Positions 7,456 to 16,598 of a DNA stretch of 20,074 nucleotides are shown here, piece by piece (position 1 is the first letter of the stretch; every line of letters begins with the position of its first letter). The translations under genes were made by a program, and so were the position numbers. The notes under the pieces were generated by a model. The model saw nothing but the letters and a program-made list of their open reading frames with translations, had not been told where the DNA came from and ran no database searches. The DNA comes from Burkholderiaceae bacterium. Its GTDB lineage: Bacteria > Pseudomonadota > Gammaproteobacteria > Burkholderiales > Burkholderiaceae. The stretch is from NCBI GenBank assembly GCA_947380285.1, contig CANCQD010000034.1, positions 1-20,074 on the forward strand. The letters are read 5' to 3'.

Positions 7456-10400
7456 CTAGCGCAAGCTTGATAAAACCTTTTCAAGACGCTTTAAGGACAT
7501 CGGGGTTGGGGTTTTAAGCTCCTGAGCATATAAAGCCACCCTCAACTCTTCCAACTGCCAGCGGAAATCGGTTAAGGCCTGATCCTCGGCCATTGCATAG
7601 GAAGCGGCGCCCATACTACCCTGCATCAGCTTTTGCCAAGGACGCGCTACCGACTCCCAATCCTTTTGACATTGTGCATCACGACTGGGGTTGGAACGCA
7701 ATTTATCGATCCGCATGGCAATCGCCTTTAAGTAACGCGGCACATGAACCAATTTAGCATACGGTATGCCTGCTACGAACTTGGGGAATATCAGTCCCTG
7801 GATCTGTGTCTGAATGTCAGCATAAGCAGTCGGTGAGGCCGCTTTTGCACTGGCGATCTTCTTTTGTAAATCAGCATGCGCTTGCAACGCATTTAAGGCA
7901 TGGCGAGAAATCTCCTGAGCAATCAGTGACAACCTAGGTTTGCCAGCTTGCAAGCACTCTGCAAATTGCTCAGCATTTACTGGGAGCGGCTCAGTCATAA
8001 ATGCACGCTCAAGGGCAAGATTCAGAATCTGTTCTATTAAACCTTCTACTGATCCCACATTGATAAATAGCAAACCTAATTCACGAATACCGGGTAACTG
8101 TTTTTGCAAAGCCTTGAGAGTATCTTTATTCCCTAAGGAAAATAAGCGACGCAATCCCATGCCATGTTGCTTACGAGCCTCTTCTAAATCATCAAATACC
8201 TCAAGATCACAATAATCTATACGATCAACTAAGGCGGGATATCCAAATAAGGTTTTATTGCCTTTTTGAATCTCTAAGGTTTCTGGTAATTCTCCAAAAT
8301 CCCAAGCGCGGTAACCACCCTGCTCTATCTTTCGAGTCGCATCAGTGGTATTGGTATTTCCATTTAAATGAGATTGAGATCTTTCGCCAACTGATGGCTC
8401 CATACCCAACTCAACCTGGGCTGTCTCTTGAGCAATTGCTTGGAAGGCATTGCGAGCAGTCTGCCCATATTCAGAACGTAAGCGAGCTAAGTTGCGCTCC
8501 ACCTCGAGTTGACGTCCATGCTCATCAATCAAGCGGAAGTTCATCGAAGAATGCAGCGGCAAAGACTCAGGCCTGAAGTCTGTGCGCTTGATCTCCAGGC
8601 CGCGCTCCTTACGTATATCGCTGATGAGGCCATCTAAAAAGTCGCCAACACCAAATTGGCTATCTTCCAACCTGCGATCAAGAAAGGACTTTGCATAATC
8701 TGGCAATGGTACGCAATGGCGTCTTAATTTTTGCGGCAGAGATTTCAGCAAGAGAAGCACTTTCTCTTCACACATGCCGGGAACTAACCATTCACAGCGG
8801 CGCCCATCTACTTGATTCAGTTGAGTTAAGGGAACGACCAGCGTTACACCATCCTTTGGGCTGCCGGGTTCGAAGTGATACGTCAGGCTAAGCTGGGCAC
8901 CACCGACCAACATGGTTTTCGGGTAGCGGTCTACGGTAATGCCCGCTGCCTCATGGCGCATCAAGTCTGCTTTTTCTAGTCGAAGCTGTGCATCCAGATT
9001 CGGCTCTTTTCTAAACCATGCCTTGAGACTCTCACGACTCCGCACTTCCTTTGGGATCCGAGACTCATAAAAAGCAAATAGCAAATCGTCATCCACCAAT
9101 ACATCGGGTCTTCGTGAGCGATGCTCTAGGGCCTCAATTTCTTTAATGAGGCGGCGGTTATGCCAGAAGAATCCAAATAAATTGGGGTATTTCTTTTTGG
9201 CGTCGGTTTCTGTTTCACGCTGCAAGGCTGGCGTATCCATGCGCCCAAACATTTCCTCCTGAACCAATGCTTGGCGAATAAATAACTCTCTTGTTTCAGC
9301 GGGGTTGTGAGGTTCATAACGTACTCGCCGACCGTGGTAGATAGGCAAACCATACAAGGTACCCCGTTCAAATGCCATTACCTCGCCTTGGCGGTTATCC
9401 CAAAATGGGTCGCTCAAAGATTTAATCAAGCGATGTGCAGCAACGCGCTCAACCCACTGAGGCTCGATCTTTGCAATCGTCCTGGCATACATACGATTGG
9501 TTTCTTGTAGTTCACCAGCCAAAATCCAGGCGCCTGCCTTTTTGCCGATAGTAGAACCCGGCCAAATAAAGGGGCGGATACCGCGCGCTCCAATGTAACC
9601 GCCTGTTTTGCTATTGCGATCTTGAGATTTTTCGTCTTCTTCTTTTTTGGCAACGTATCCAAGCAGCCCCGTTAATAAAGAAAGGTGTACTTGTTCATAT
9701 GTTGCAGCTATGCCGTTTTCTTTCCAGCCCTTCTCACCAAGCATAGTGTGTAATTGCCCGTGAACATCGCGCCATTCACGTAAGCGTCGTGGTGATAGAA
9801 ATTTACTTTTACAGAGATTCTCGAGCTGTCGATTACTGTGCTTATGCTGCAAAGCATCTTGATACCAATGCCAAAGCTTTACAAAGCTCAAGAACTCTGA
9901 ACGCTCATCTGCAAACTGCAAGTGCGCTTGATCGGCTGCAGCAGCTTGATCCATTGGGCGATCGCGTGGGTCTTGCGTAGCTAATGCCGAGGCAATAATG
10001 GTTACTTCTTTCAAAGCATACTGCTCTTTAGCAGCCAACAACATTCTGCCAATCCGAGGATCAAGGGGTAAGTCTGCTAATTGCTTACCAATCGCAGTGA
10101 GTTTGAAACTGTTGTTAATGTCCTTGCTGATATCCTTAACATCTGCCGGCCCTGCCTCATCAAATTCAATAGCACCCAACTCGTCCAAAAGCTGCACACC
10201 ATCTGCAATGGCTCTTCCTAGGGGTTTATCAATAAAGGGAAAGTGCTGAATCTTCGGCAGACGCAAGGAAGTCATGCGCAAGAGCACTGCAGCTAAAGAG
10301 CTACGCAATATCTCTGGGTCAGTAAATTTAGGACGACTTAGATAATCTTGCTCACTATATAAGCGCACACAGATACCATCAGAAACACGGCCGCAACGCC

Positions 10401-11538
10401 CAGCCCTTTGGTTGGCCGCCGCTTGAGAAATAGGTTCAATCTGCAGCTGCTCTACCTTGTTACGATAGGAATAACGCTTTACTCTGGCTAAACCGCCATC
10501 AATCACATAACGAATATTTGGAACCGTTAATGATGTCTCTGCAACGTTAGTCGTCAGAATGATGCGTCGCCCATTGCCCGGGCTAAATACCCTCTCCTGC
10601 TCCGCAACGGACTGACGCGCAAATAAACTCAGAATCTCAGGATGAAAGCGCTGCTGCAGCACATGATCTTTACGTAAGGCTTCTGCACAATCGCGTATTT
10701 CTCTCTCGCCCGGTAAGAACACCAATACATCTCCGGCCCCAGCTGCACCTTCACGCCATAGACTGGCGATTTCTTCAGTCACGGCATCTGGAATCTCTTT
10801 GGCGGTCTTCGATTCTTTTTTGCCATCAGGCTTATTACCTGAATTCACATCTGGTTCTAGCGGTGAATACCGCTGCTCTACCGGAAATAGTCGACCACTG
10901 ACCTCGATAACCGGCGCAACCTTCCCATTCATTGAAAAATGCTCTGCAAATCGCTGAGCATCAATAGTCGCTGAGGTGATGATCAGCTTGAGATCTGGTC
11001 GCTTGGGAAGTAACTGCCTCAGGTACCCCAATAAGAAATCAATATTCAGACTACGCTCATGTGCCTCATCAATGATGAGCGTGTCATAGGCCCGCAACTG
11101 AGGATCACGCTGAGTTTCTGCAAGAAGGATGCCGTCCGTCATCAGCTTGATAGAGGCTGTATGACTGCTCTTGTCAGCAAAACGGACTTGATAACCCACG
11201 TCTTGACCAATTGGGGAGCCCAGCTCTTGGGCAATTCTCTTGGCAGTAGCAGTTGCTGCGATTCGGCGAGGCTGAGTGTGGCCAATGAGTTTGCCGCCAT
11301 TAATCGTACCTCGTCCAAGATCCAAGCAGATCTTCGGAAGCTGGGTGGTCTTACCTGACCCCGTCTCACCACAAACAATCACTACCTGGTGGTTTTGCAA
11401 GGCATCCTTGATCAACTGACGCTGACCCGAGACTGGTAATTCCTCCGGAAACCGAATTTCCAATCTACGTGGGGTGTTGGAAGCAGGCACAGGCAGCGGC
11501 ATTGCTTTGGGTTTTTGTTGGTTTATAGGCTCTTGCAC
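7456..11538 (-). CDS. hrpA: ATP-dependent DEAH-box RNA helicase HrpA
   Basis: A large cytoplasmic RNA helicase of 1360 residues, in the usual range for HrpA. Helicase motifs in order: Walker A G-E-T-G-S-G-K-T (57-64), D-E-A-H (157-160), S-A-T (189-191) and Q-R-A-G-R-C-G-R (377-384). The HA2/OB-fold region and the long HrpA-specific C-terminal domain follow. Residues about 229-252 form a hydrophilic insert between the RecA lobes. The open frame begins with GTG at 11538; an ATG at 11502 (residue 13) is an alternative start, and neither has a clear ribosome binding site. The gene is divergent from argA with only 17 bases between the outermost start codons, so promoters must overlap coding DNA. 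In E. coli HrpA helps rescue stalled ribosomes and process mRNA. Confidence 0.97.
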   Translation of the reverse strand: MQEPINQQKPKAMPLPVPASNTPRRLEIRFPEELPVSGQRQLIKDALQNHQVVIVCGETGSGKTTQLPKICLDLGRGTINGGKLIGHTQPRRIAATATAKRIAQELGSPIGQDVGYQVRFADKSSHTASIKLMTDGILLAETQRDPQLRAYDTLIIDEAHERSLNIDFLLGYLRQLLPKRPDLKLIITSATIDAQRFAEHFSMNGKVAPVIEVSGRLFPVEQRYSPLEPDVNSGNKPDGKKESKTAKEIPDAVTEEIASLWREGAAGAGDVLVFLPGEREIRDCAEALRKDHVLQQRFHPEILSLFARQSVAEQERVFSPGNGRRIILTTNVAETSLTVPNIRYVIDGGLARVKRYSYRNKVEQLQIEPISQAAANQRAGRCGRVSDGICVRLYSEQDYLSRPKFTDPEILRSSLAAVLLRMTSLRLPKIQHFPFIDKPLGRAIADGVQLLDELGAIEFDEAGPADVKDISKDINNSFKLTAIGKQLADLPLDPRIGRMLLAAKEQYALKEVTIIASALATQDPRDRPMDQAAAADQAHLQFADERSEFLSFVKLWHWYQDALQHKHSNRQLENLCKSKFLSPRRLREWRDVHGQLHTMLGEKGWKENGIAATYEQVHLSLLTGLLGYVAKKEEDEKSQDRNSKTGGYIGARGIRPFIWPGSTIGKKAGAWILAGELQETNRMYARTIAKIEPQWVERVAAHRLIKSLSDPFWDNRQGEVMAFERGTLYGLPIYHGRRVRYEPHNPAETRELFIRQALVQEEMFGRMDTPALQRETETDAKKKYPNLFGFFWHNRRLIKEIEALEHRSRRPDVLVDDDLLFAFYESRIPKEVRSRESLKAWFRKEPNLDAQLRLEKADLMRHEAAGITVDRYPKTMLVGGAQLSLTYHFEPGSPKDGVTLVVPLTQLNQVDGRRCEWLVPGMCEEKVLLLLKSLPQKLRRHCVPLPDYAKSFLDRRLEDSQFGVGDFLDGLISDIRKERGLEIKRTDFRPESLPLHSSMNFRLIDEHGRQLEVERNLARLRSEYGQTARNAFQAIAQETAQVELGMEPSVGERSQSHLNGNTNTTDATRKIEQGGYRAWDFGELPETLEIQKGNKTLFGYPALVDRIDYCDLEVFDDLEEARKQHGMGLRRLFSLGNKDTLKALQKQLPGIRELGLLFINVGSVEGLIEQILNLALERAFMTEPLPVNAEQFAECLQAGKPRLSLIAQEISRHALNALQAHADLQKKIASAKAASPTAYADIQTQIQGLIFPKFVAGIPYAKLVHVPRYLKAIAMRIDKLRSNPSRDAQCQKDWESVARPWQKLMQGSMGAASYAMAEDQALTDFRWQLEELRVALYAQELKTPTPMSLKRLEKVLSSLR

Positions 11539-11546
11539 CCTATAAT
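11518..11546 (+). promoter_or_regulatory. Candidate sigma-70 promoter of argA
   Basis: A perfect TATAAT at 11541-11546 is preceded by TTGGTT at 11518-11523 with an optimal 17-base spacer. Predicted initiation near 11553 would leave only about 3 bases before the argA ATG at 11556. The element overlaps the 5' end of hrpA on the opposite strand. Confidence 0.6.
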
Positions 11547-11555
11547 TTTCTCACT

Positions 11556-12920
11556 ATGCCAACAAATGCACCGAATCAGGCCTTAATTGCCGAAGAAACT
11601 ACCTCCAACTTCCCTTTCGTAGGGTGGTTGCGCGATGTTGCGCCCTACATTCATAGCTTTCGCGAAAAGACCTTTGTCATCGCCTTTGCCGGTGAACTTG
11701 TCCAGGAAATTGGTCTTGAGAACCTGATTGAAGATATCGCCATGTTGCACGCCATGGGCATGCGCATTGTTTTAGTTCACGGCATCCGCCCTCAGATAGA
11801 GGAGCAGTTAATGCTCCGAAATATTACAAGCAAGTTTGGTAAGAGTGCCGTGCACAGCTACCGGATAACTGATGCTGCCGCGCTTGAGTGCGTTAAAGAG
11901 GCCGCCGGTGAATTGCGTCTCGATATTGAAGCAGCATTTAGCCGGGGCTTGCCAAATACTCCAATGGCGGGCTCACGTATTTCTGTGATCTCTGGCAACT
12001 TTATTACCGCAATGCCAGTAGGCGTTGTAGAAGGTACTGACTATATCCATACTGGGCTCGTTCGCAAAGTTGACTCAAGCTCGATTGGGCAATCCCTAGA
12101 TAGCAATAAGATTATTCTTCTCTCGCCTTTAGGCTTCTCCCCAACAGGTCAAGCATTTAATCTTGCTTACGAGGATGTTGCCGCATCTACCGCTGCCGCT
12201 CTCAAAGCAGATAAATTAATTTTCTTAAGTCCATACGATGGCTTAAAAGATGATGAAGGTGATTTCATAACAGAAATGTCAATGGCTCAACTACAAGATT
12301 ACGTAGCTCAGAACCAAGACATGGAGTTGGGGATGAAGAGTCTGCTCAATACCTCTGCAAGAGCCATCAGGGCAGGTGTTAGCCGTGTGCATTTTTTGCC
12401 ATGTAATCAAGATGGTGCGCTTTTAGAAGAGCTCTTTACCCACGATGGTATTGGCATGATGTTGGCATCATCCGATATTGAGAACTTACGCGAAGCCAAC
12501 CAAGATGATGTTGGCGGCATCTTGCAACTTACTATGCCCCTTGAGGATGAGGGCATTCTGGCAGCGCGTGGTCAGGATGTGATTGAGCGTGATATTCAGC
12601 GCTTCTCGGTCATTGAGCATGACCGCGTTCTCTTTGGTTGCGCCGCCCTCTTCCCATTTCCCAATGGTGTTGGTGAGCTAGCTTGTCTTGCAGTGGATGC
12701 TGATGTTCAAGGATCGGGTGATGGCGAGCGTCTCCTCAAGCGCGTGGAAATGCGGGCCAAGCAAGAAGGCATTAAAAAATTATTTGTTCTTACCACTAGA
12801 ACCGAGCACTGGTTCTTAAAGCGCGGCTTTAAACGGGCAACAGTAGATGATCTGCCTGAAGAAAGAAAACAAATTTATAACTGGGACCGCAAGTCCATGG
12901 TTTTAACTAAAGATCTATAA
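11556..12920 (+). CDS. argA: N-acetylglutamate synthase ArgA (amino-acid kinase fold plus GNAT)
   Basis: First enzyme of arginine synthesis: acetyl-CoA plus glutamate gives N-acetylglutamate. The 454 residues combine an N-terminal amino-acid-kinase-like domain (about 20-300, beginning with [11 protein letters not shown] and carrying the arginine-feedback site in the family) with a C-terminal GNAT domain. The acetyl-CoA loop Q-G-S-G-D-G is at 385-390 and the C-terminal region has W-F-L-K-R-G-F. This is the classical fused bacterial ArgA rather than ArgJ. No ribosome binding site precedes the ATG, and the predicted promoter lies so close that the transcript would be nearly leaderless. yggX follows 32 bases downstream on the same strand. 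Confidence 0.96.
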   Translation: MPTNAPNQALIAEETTSNFPFVGWLRDVAPYIHSFREKTFVIAFAGELVQEIGLENLIEDIAMLHAMGMRIVLVHGIRPQIEEQLMLRNITSKFGKSAVHSYRITDAAALECVKEAAGELRLDIEAAFSRGLPNTPMAGSRISVISGNFITAMPVGVVEGTDYIHTGLVRKVDSSSIGQSLDSNKIILLSPLGFSPTGQAFNLAYEDVAASTAAALKADKLIFLSPYDGLKDDEGDFITEMSMAQLQDYVAQNQDMELGMKSLLNTSARAIRAGVSRVHFLPCNQDGALLEELFTHDGIGMMLASSDIENLREANQDDVGGILQLTMPLEDEGILAARGQDVIERDIQRFSVIEHDRVLFGCAALFPFPNGVGELACLAVDADVQGSGDGERLLKRVEMRAKQEGIKKLFVLTTRTEHWFLKRGFKRATVDDLPEERKQIYNWDRKSMVLTKDL

Positions 12921-12952
12921 GAAAAAAGAAATACATTAGAAAGGCATTACAG

Positions 12953-13225
12953 ATGGCACGCATGGTTCAATGCATCAAACTCAATAAAGAGGCTGAAGGA
13001 ATGGATTTCGCTCCACTTCCAGGCGAGCTTGGTAAAAAGATTTGGAATCAAGTTTCCAAGGAGGCTTGGACTGCTTGGTTAAAGCACCAGACAATGTTGA
13101 TTAATGAAAATCGTCTTAATATGGCAGACCCACGAGCACGCCAATATCTTTTGAAGCAAGTTGAGAAGTATTTCTTCGAGGGTGGCGCTGATATGGCCCA
13201 AGGTTACGTACCCCCTACGGAGTAA
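12953..13225 (+). CDS. yggX: Fe(2+)-trafficking / oxidative damage protection protein YggX
   Basis: A small cytoplasmic protein of 90 residues, the exact length of the YggX family. It begins M-A-R-M-V-Q-C with the conserved Cys7 and contains the typical [14 protein letters not shown] segment in mid-protein. YggX is linked to iron handling and protection of iron-sulfur clusters from oxidation. A GAAAGG ribosome binding site lies 8 bases before the ATG. It lies 32 bases after argA and is probably co-transcribed; the pairing has no obvious metabolic reason. Confidence 0.95.
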   Translation: MARMVQCIKLNKEAEGMDFAPLPGELGKKIWNQVSKEAWTAWLKHQTMLINENRLNMADPRARQYLLKQVEKYFFEGGADMAQGYVPPTE

Positions 13226-13255
13226 GTATTTATCTTGTATTGCGTTACAGCAATT

Positions 13256-13312
13256 AATTTATAAAAATATATTTTTGATTATTGTTGACACCGCCAACTA
13301 AAAGCGTACGAT
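13256..13312 (+). promoter_or_regulatory. Strong sigma-70 type promoter for the proposed small RNA
   Basis: A consensus -35 TTGACA at 13285-13290 and a -10 TACGAT at 13307-13312 are separated by 16 bases. An A/T-rich tract at 13256-13284 resembles an UP element. Initiation is expected near 13319. No protein-coding frame follows: the ATG at 13311 reaches a stop after four codons. Confidence 0.72.
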
Positions 13313-13318
13313 GGAATT

Positions 13319-13477
13319 GTGGTGAGACAGAGTTGGTGTCTTGCTCACATTGGCGAAAGCCACTAAAAATAAGTGCATCTATGCACTTATAGATGTCGGA
13401 ACTCAATATCTTCCGATTATCTGCGCCACGTTGAACGTGGCAAACAAACCCGATGGGCATACCCCGTCGGGTTTTTT
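13319..13477 (+). ncRNA. Candidate structured small RNA with its own promoter and terminator
   Basis: About 159 bases between yggX and the end of rpiA fold by eye into consecutive hairpins. (1) GTG-AGACA/TGTCT-CAC at 13322-13348. (2) TGGC-GAAA-GCCA with a GNRA tetraloop at 13351-13362. (3) A perfect 9-base-pair stem ATAAGTGCA/TGCACTTAT with loop TCTA at 13369-13390. (4) AGAT and TCGGAA pairing with TTCCGA and ATCT at 13391-13422, with a 9-base loop. (5) GCCACGT/ACGTGGC with loop TGA at 13425-13441. (6) The terminator. A consensus-like promoter precedes it. The 5' and 3' ends do not pair, and there is no SRP-type GGAA-capped long hairpin, so it does not look like 6S or 4.5S RNA. I do not recognise the family. 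It converges on rpiA. Confidence 0.68.
13447..13477 (+). terminator. Intrinsic terminator of the small RNA, also usable as the rpiA 3' end
   Basis: Left arm AACCCGATGGG (13447-13457), loop CATAC and right arm CCCGTCGGGTT (13463-13473) form an 11-pair stem with one G-U pair, followed by six T (13472-13477). On the minus strand the same hairpin is followed by TTTGTTTG, a weaker tail, so it may also end rpiA transcripts, whose stop is 5 bases away. Confidence 0.9.
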
Positions 13478-13482
13478 AATAT

Positions 13483-14193
13483 CTAAAGAACAATTCTCTC
13501 AACGCCAGCAGCATTGCTGACAAGCAAAATATTGGCCTTTTCCTTGGCAAAAAGGCCAACAGTAATTACGCCAGCTATTTGGTTGATTTGAGCTTCCAAT
13601 GCAATAGGATTTGTAATCTTTAATCCAGCAATATCCAAAATCCAGCCGCCGTTATCCGTAACAAATGGCTCGCTTTGGGTTTGGTTGAGATCTGCACGCG
13701 TATCTCTAGCCAAACGCAATGTGACTACTCCACCAATCTTTTCCAACTCCCTTGTAACAACGCCCTGGGAGAGGGGGATGATTTCTACTGGCAACGCAAA
13801 GTCACCAAGCACCGGCACTTGCTTAGATGAATCGCAAATACAAATAAATTGCTTTGCCATTGAGGCAATAATTTTTTCTCGTGTGAGCGCCCCACCGCCA
13901 CCTTTAATCATATGACCAGCTGGATCGATTTCATCCGCGCCATCTACATAAGCCGGCAGACCTAGTACATCGTTTGGATTAAGCACTTTAAAGCCATGCT
14001 TCAGCAATCGTTCAGTAGTTGCATTGGAACTCGATACCGTGCCAGCAAAATGATCCTGATGTGGAGCTAGAGCATCTATAAAACAGTTTGCAGTCGAGCC
14101 CGTTCCTACACCCAAGACCTGTCCAGCCGGCAGCTTAAGCACTTCATCTCTGGCAGCCTCACCCACCATTTGCTTTAGTTGATCTTGATTCAT
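13483..14193 (-). CDS. rpiA: Ribose-5-phosphate isomerase A
   Basis: Interconverts ribose 5-phosphate and ribulose 5-phosphate in the cytoplasm. Family motifs are G-V-G-T-G-S-T-A (28-35), the catalytic D-G-A-D-E (84-88) and K-G-G-G-G-A-L-T-R-E-K (97-107). Length with the ATG at 14193 is 236 residues, near the family norm. The frame stays open to a TTG at 14205, but the ATG is preferred because the extra residues add nothing conserved; a TAAGG lies close upstream of the ATG (3-base spacing). It is divergent from tal, 94 bases apart, so the two pentose phosphate genes share a control region. It ends against the small RNA terminator. Confidence 0.96.
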   Translation of the reverse strand: MNQDQLKQMVGEAARDEVLKLPAGQVLGVGTGSTANCFIDALAPHQDHFAGTVSSSNATTERLLKHGFKVLNPNDVLGLPAYVDGADEIDPAGHMIKGGGGALTREKIIASMAKQFICICDSSKQVPVLGDFALPVEIIPLSQGVVTRELEKIGGVVTLRLARDTRADLNQTQSEPFVTDNGGWILDIAGLKITNPIALEAQINQIAGVITVGLFAKEKANILLVSNAAGVERIVL

Positions 14194-14238
14194 ATACCTT
14201 ACCAAATGCCTTTACTGGAACAGAGTGATTAATCCATC

Positions 14239-14250
14239 TATCATATGATA
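14239..14250. promoter_or_regulatory. Perfect 12-base palindrome between rpiA and tal
   Basis: TATCATATGATA is exactly self-complementary and places a TATGAT hexamer on each strand. It could be back-to-back -10 boxes for rpiA and tal, or an operator. I found no good -35 on either side, so the function is uncertain. Confidence 0.35.
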
Positions 14251-14287
14251 TCCACAAGAAAACTACTTTTTAGCAGCGAGCAAGCCC

Positions 14288-15256
14288 ATGAATAGCACCT
14301 CTTCGTCACTAAGCCAACTAGAGCAACTCAAGAAAATCACTACTGTTGTGGCCGATACAGGCGATTTTGAGCGCATGCAAGCCTTTCAGCCGCAGGATGC
14401 GACTACCAACCCCTCTCTGATCCTGAAGGCTGCACAGCAAAGTAACTATCAAGATCTAGTGCGCTCTGTAAAGGATGCTCATACAGCCTTAAGCCCAACT
14501 AACTTGGTGGATTACATCTTGGTTGCGTTTGGCTTGGAAATTTTGAAAATTGTCCCGGGTCGCGTTTCCACCGAAGTAGATGCACGATTGTCATTTGATA
14601 CCAAAGCAACTGTAACTAAAGCAAAGCATTTAATTGCTCTATACGAATCTCATGGAATTGATCGCAAACGCATTTTGATTAAGTTGGCTGGCACATGGGA
14701 AGGTATTACTGCTGCTAAAGAATTAGAGGCTGAAGGCATTCATTGCAATATGACCCTGCTCTTCTCCTTAATACAGGCAGCAGCATGTGGAGAGGCTAAT
14801 GCAAAACTCATCTCACCATTTGTGGGCCGTATTACTGATTGGAATAAAGCGAAGTTGGGCACCAACTGGAGCGATAGCACTAATGGTGGAGCGAATGATC
14901 CTGGCGTAACTTCAGTAAAGAAAATTTTTCATTACTACAAGCACTTTGGCATTCCCACTGAAATCATGGGTGCGAGCTTTCGTAACACGAGTCAGATTCT
15001 TGAGCTAGCTGGCTGTGACTTATTAACGATTAGCCCAGAACTTTTAGATGAACTTCAAAGCAGCTCTGCTCCAGTTATTCAAAAACTGGATGCCGCCAAT
15101 GCCCAGCTTGAACAAATTAATCCATTAAAGCTAGATGAGTCTAGTTTCCGCTTGCAACTGAACAATGATGCAATGGCAACTGAGAAGTTGGCTGAGGGAA
15201 TTCGTAATTTCTGTATTGATACAGAAAAACTAGAGGCTTTGCTTGCTAAAAATTAA
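14288..15256 (+). CDS. tal: Transaldolase (TalB type)
   Basis: Transfers a dihydroxyacetone unit between sugar phosphates in the non-oxidative pentose phosphate pathway. The 322 residues are close to E. coli TalB. Visible catalytic residues: Asp23 in V-V-A-D-T-G-D, Glu96 in S-T-E-V-D and the Schiff-base Lys132 in [18 protein letters not shown] and M-G-A-S-F-R-N are also present. The ribosome binding site is weak (GAGC in front of the ATG). It is divergent from rpiA and ends 15 bases from the convergent methyltransferase gene, with no clear terminator between them. Confidence 0.97.
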   Translation: MNSTSSSLSQLEQLKKITTVVADTGDFERMQAFQPQDATTNPSLILKAAQQSNYQDLVRSVKDAHTALSPTNLVDYILVAFGLEILKIVPGRVSTEVDARLSFDTKATVTKAKHLIALYESHGIDRKRILIKLAGTWEGITAAKELEAEGIHCNMTLLFSLIQAAACGEANAKLISPFVGRITDWNKAKLGTNWSDSTNGGANDPGVTSVKKIFHYYKHFGIPTEIMGASFRNTSQILELAGCDLLTISPELLDELQSSSAPVIQKLDAANAQLEQINPLKLDESSFRLQLNNDAMATEKLAEGIRNFCIDTEKLEALLAKN

Positions 15257-15271
15257 GCTATTACTTGCAGT

Positions 15272-16564
15272 CTATAGCTTTGAAATCTGATCCTGCTTGT
15301 ATGTAAATAATTTCAAAATTGGGATTCGGCTAATCCAGCGAAAAATACCATGCTCATCAATCCAATTTGCATAGGCCACATAATCTGGATCACCTGACAT
15401 ATGACGCTCCTCAGTTTTAGCACGCATTGCATATATTAGATTTAGGCCTAATAAAAGAAGGCAATGCCTTAAAACTTCAAAGACATTCATACCGGCGGCA
15501 AATGGTATAGATAGTAGCCACCATGAAAGATTTTTAGCAATATAGGCCGGATGTTTAGTCCAACCATATGGGCCGTTTGTAATAACGCCTCGGTTTGTAA
15601 GATTAGAAAAGCGCCCTCCAAAAATAACCGAACTCCATACATAAATAACGGTTAAAAATAGTATCAACGAGCCCCACAATCCATAGGCGAGCGGGTAATC
15701 CCACAACCATTCACCCCAGGGAAATCCAGTATCGTATGCTAAAAACAAACGTCCTATTAGCGACCAAAAAGGCTCATAACAACACAATGCGACCACCCAT
15801 CCAAACATTGTGGGCTCAGTTGAGCGCGTTTGCGTATCTAGAATTCGAAACGCCATAATATAGGCCATTGTCGCCATACCCACATCAATAAAATACAAAA
15901 AGTCCCAGGAAAAATCCCAAAATTTCTGAAAGGAATTGACAGTTGAAAAATCAAAGGCCATGAACTTTACCAAGTCATTGCACATGTATATAAACATTAA
16001 AGGAATAAAGAAAGCTTTCACCAACCATGAAAGTAGGTGCTGACGAAAAAGTAATTGATCTATGCGCCCCCATTGAAGCATCAAAAAAAGTCCCATATTC
16101 CAATAACCGTCATGAGGTTCTCGCATTACCCCATCTACAAAGAAAATATACGGTATTGAAGCGATTGCTAAATAAGGAGCAATGAATTCAAATGCTTTGA
16201 AGAACTTTTCGTAAAAGCCGCCACGATACTCTGGGAAAAGCCAATAAAAAAATGCCAGTAGGCCTATCGTCCCCCAAAAGCCAAGAATCTTAATAATGCT
16301 TCGGTTCCAGTTAGGTGAAAAACGCCCCCAATTTAGGCCAGTGGAGGGTCGTTTATAGGTCTGCTGCCAAATAAGATCCGGCGCAAAAACGCCTACCGTT
16401 TGACATGCAATCAGAAATAAAGCGCAGATCACAATGTCACCGCCAAAATTATTGCCAAACTTAATAAAAATTGCGGCTAGGAAGAAAAAAAATAGGCCCG
16501 AAAGAGCAACCAAACCATGGGTGGCTGATTTTGGTTTTTGAATACCAACTTTATTTATATGCAT
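15272..16564 (-). CDS. Polytopic ICMT/PEMT-like membrane methyltransferase
   Basis: A 430-residue membrane protein with about nine hydrophobic segments. The C-terminal third carries the isoprenylcysteine carboxyl methyltransferase / phospholipid methyltransferase signature: N-G-P-Y-G-W-T-K-H-P-A-Y (G331 to Y341, His338-Pro339) and, 44 residues later, E-E-R-H...D-P-D-Y-V-A-Y with Glu385-Glu386. In the family these bind S-adenosylmethionine at the membrane surface. The N-terminal 270 residues are an extra membrane region far larger than minimal ICMT proteins. The acceptor is unknown: bacteria lack prenylated CaaX proteins, so lipid or another membrane substrate is more likely. It follows tpsB by 34 bases on the same strand. 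No ribosome binding site is evident. Confidence 0.8.
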   Translation of the reverse strand: MHINKVGIQKPKSATHGLVALSGLFFFFLAAIFIKFGNNFGGDIVICALFLIACQTVGVFAPDLIWQQTYKRPSTGLNWGRFSPNWNRSIIKILGFWGTIGLLAFFYWLFPEYRGGFYEKFFKAFEFIAPYLAIASIPYIFFVDGVMREPHDGYWNMGLFLMLQWGRIDQLLFRQHLLSWLVKAFFIPLMFIYMCNDLVKFMAFDFSTVNSFQKFWDFSWDFLYFIDVGMATMAYIMAFRILDTQTRSTEPTMFGWVVALCCYEPFWSLIGRLFLAYDTGFPWGEWLWDYPLAYGLWGSLILFLTVIYVWSSVIFGGRFSNLTNRGVITNGPYGWTKHPAYIAKNLSWWLLSIPFAAGMNVFEVLRHCLLLLGLNLIYAMRAKTEERHMSGDPDYVAYANWIDEHGIFRWISRIPILKLFTYKQDQISKL

Positions 16565-16598
16565 GGTTATGACTAACTCAGATCTAAATCTTGATCAA

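Noticed and set aside
9126..9371. Minus-strand 81-codon and other short frames inside hrpA
   Set aside because: They are out-of-frame shadows of the hrpA coding sequence, whose own frame carries all helicase motifs without interruption.
13254..13460. Minus-strand open frame of 68 codons between yggX and rpiA
   Set aside because: It overlaps the hairpins, promoter and terminator of the proposed RNA, has no recognisable domain, and looks like chance coding across a structured non-coding region.
13319..13477. 6S RNA, 4.5S SRP RNA or a riboswitch as identity of the structured RNA
   Set aside because: 6S needs pairing of the two ends around a large central bubble and SRP RNA a long GGAA-capped hairpin; neither is seen. 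A riboswitch is unlikely because no gene lies downstream on the same strand.
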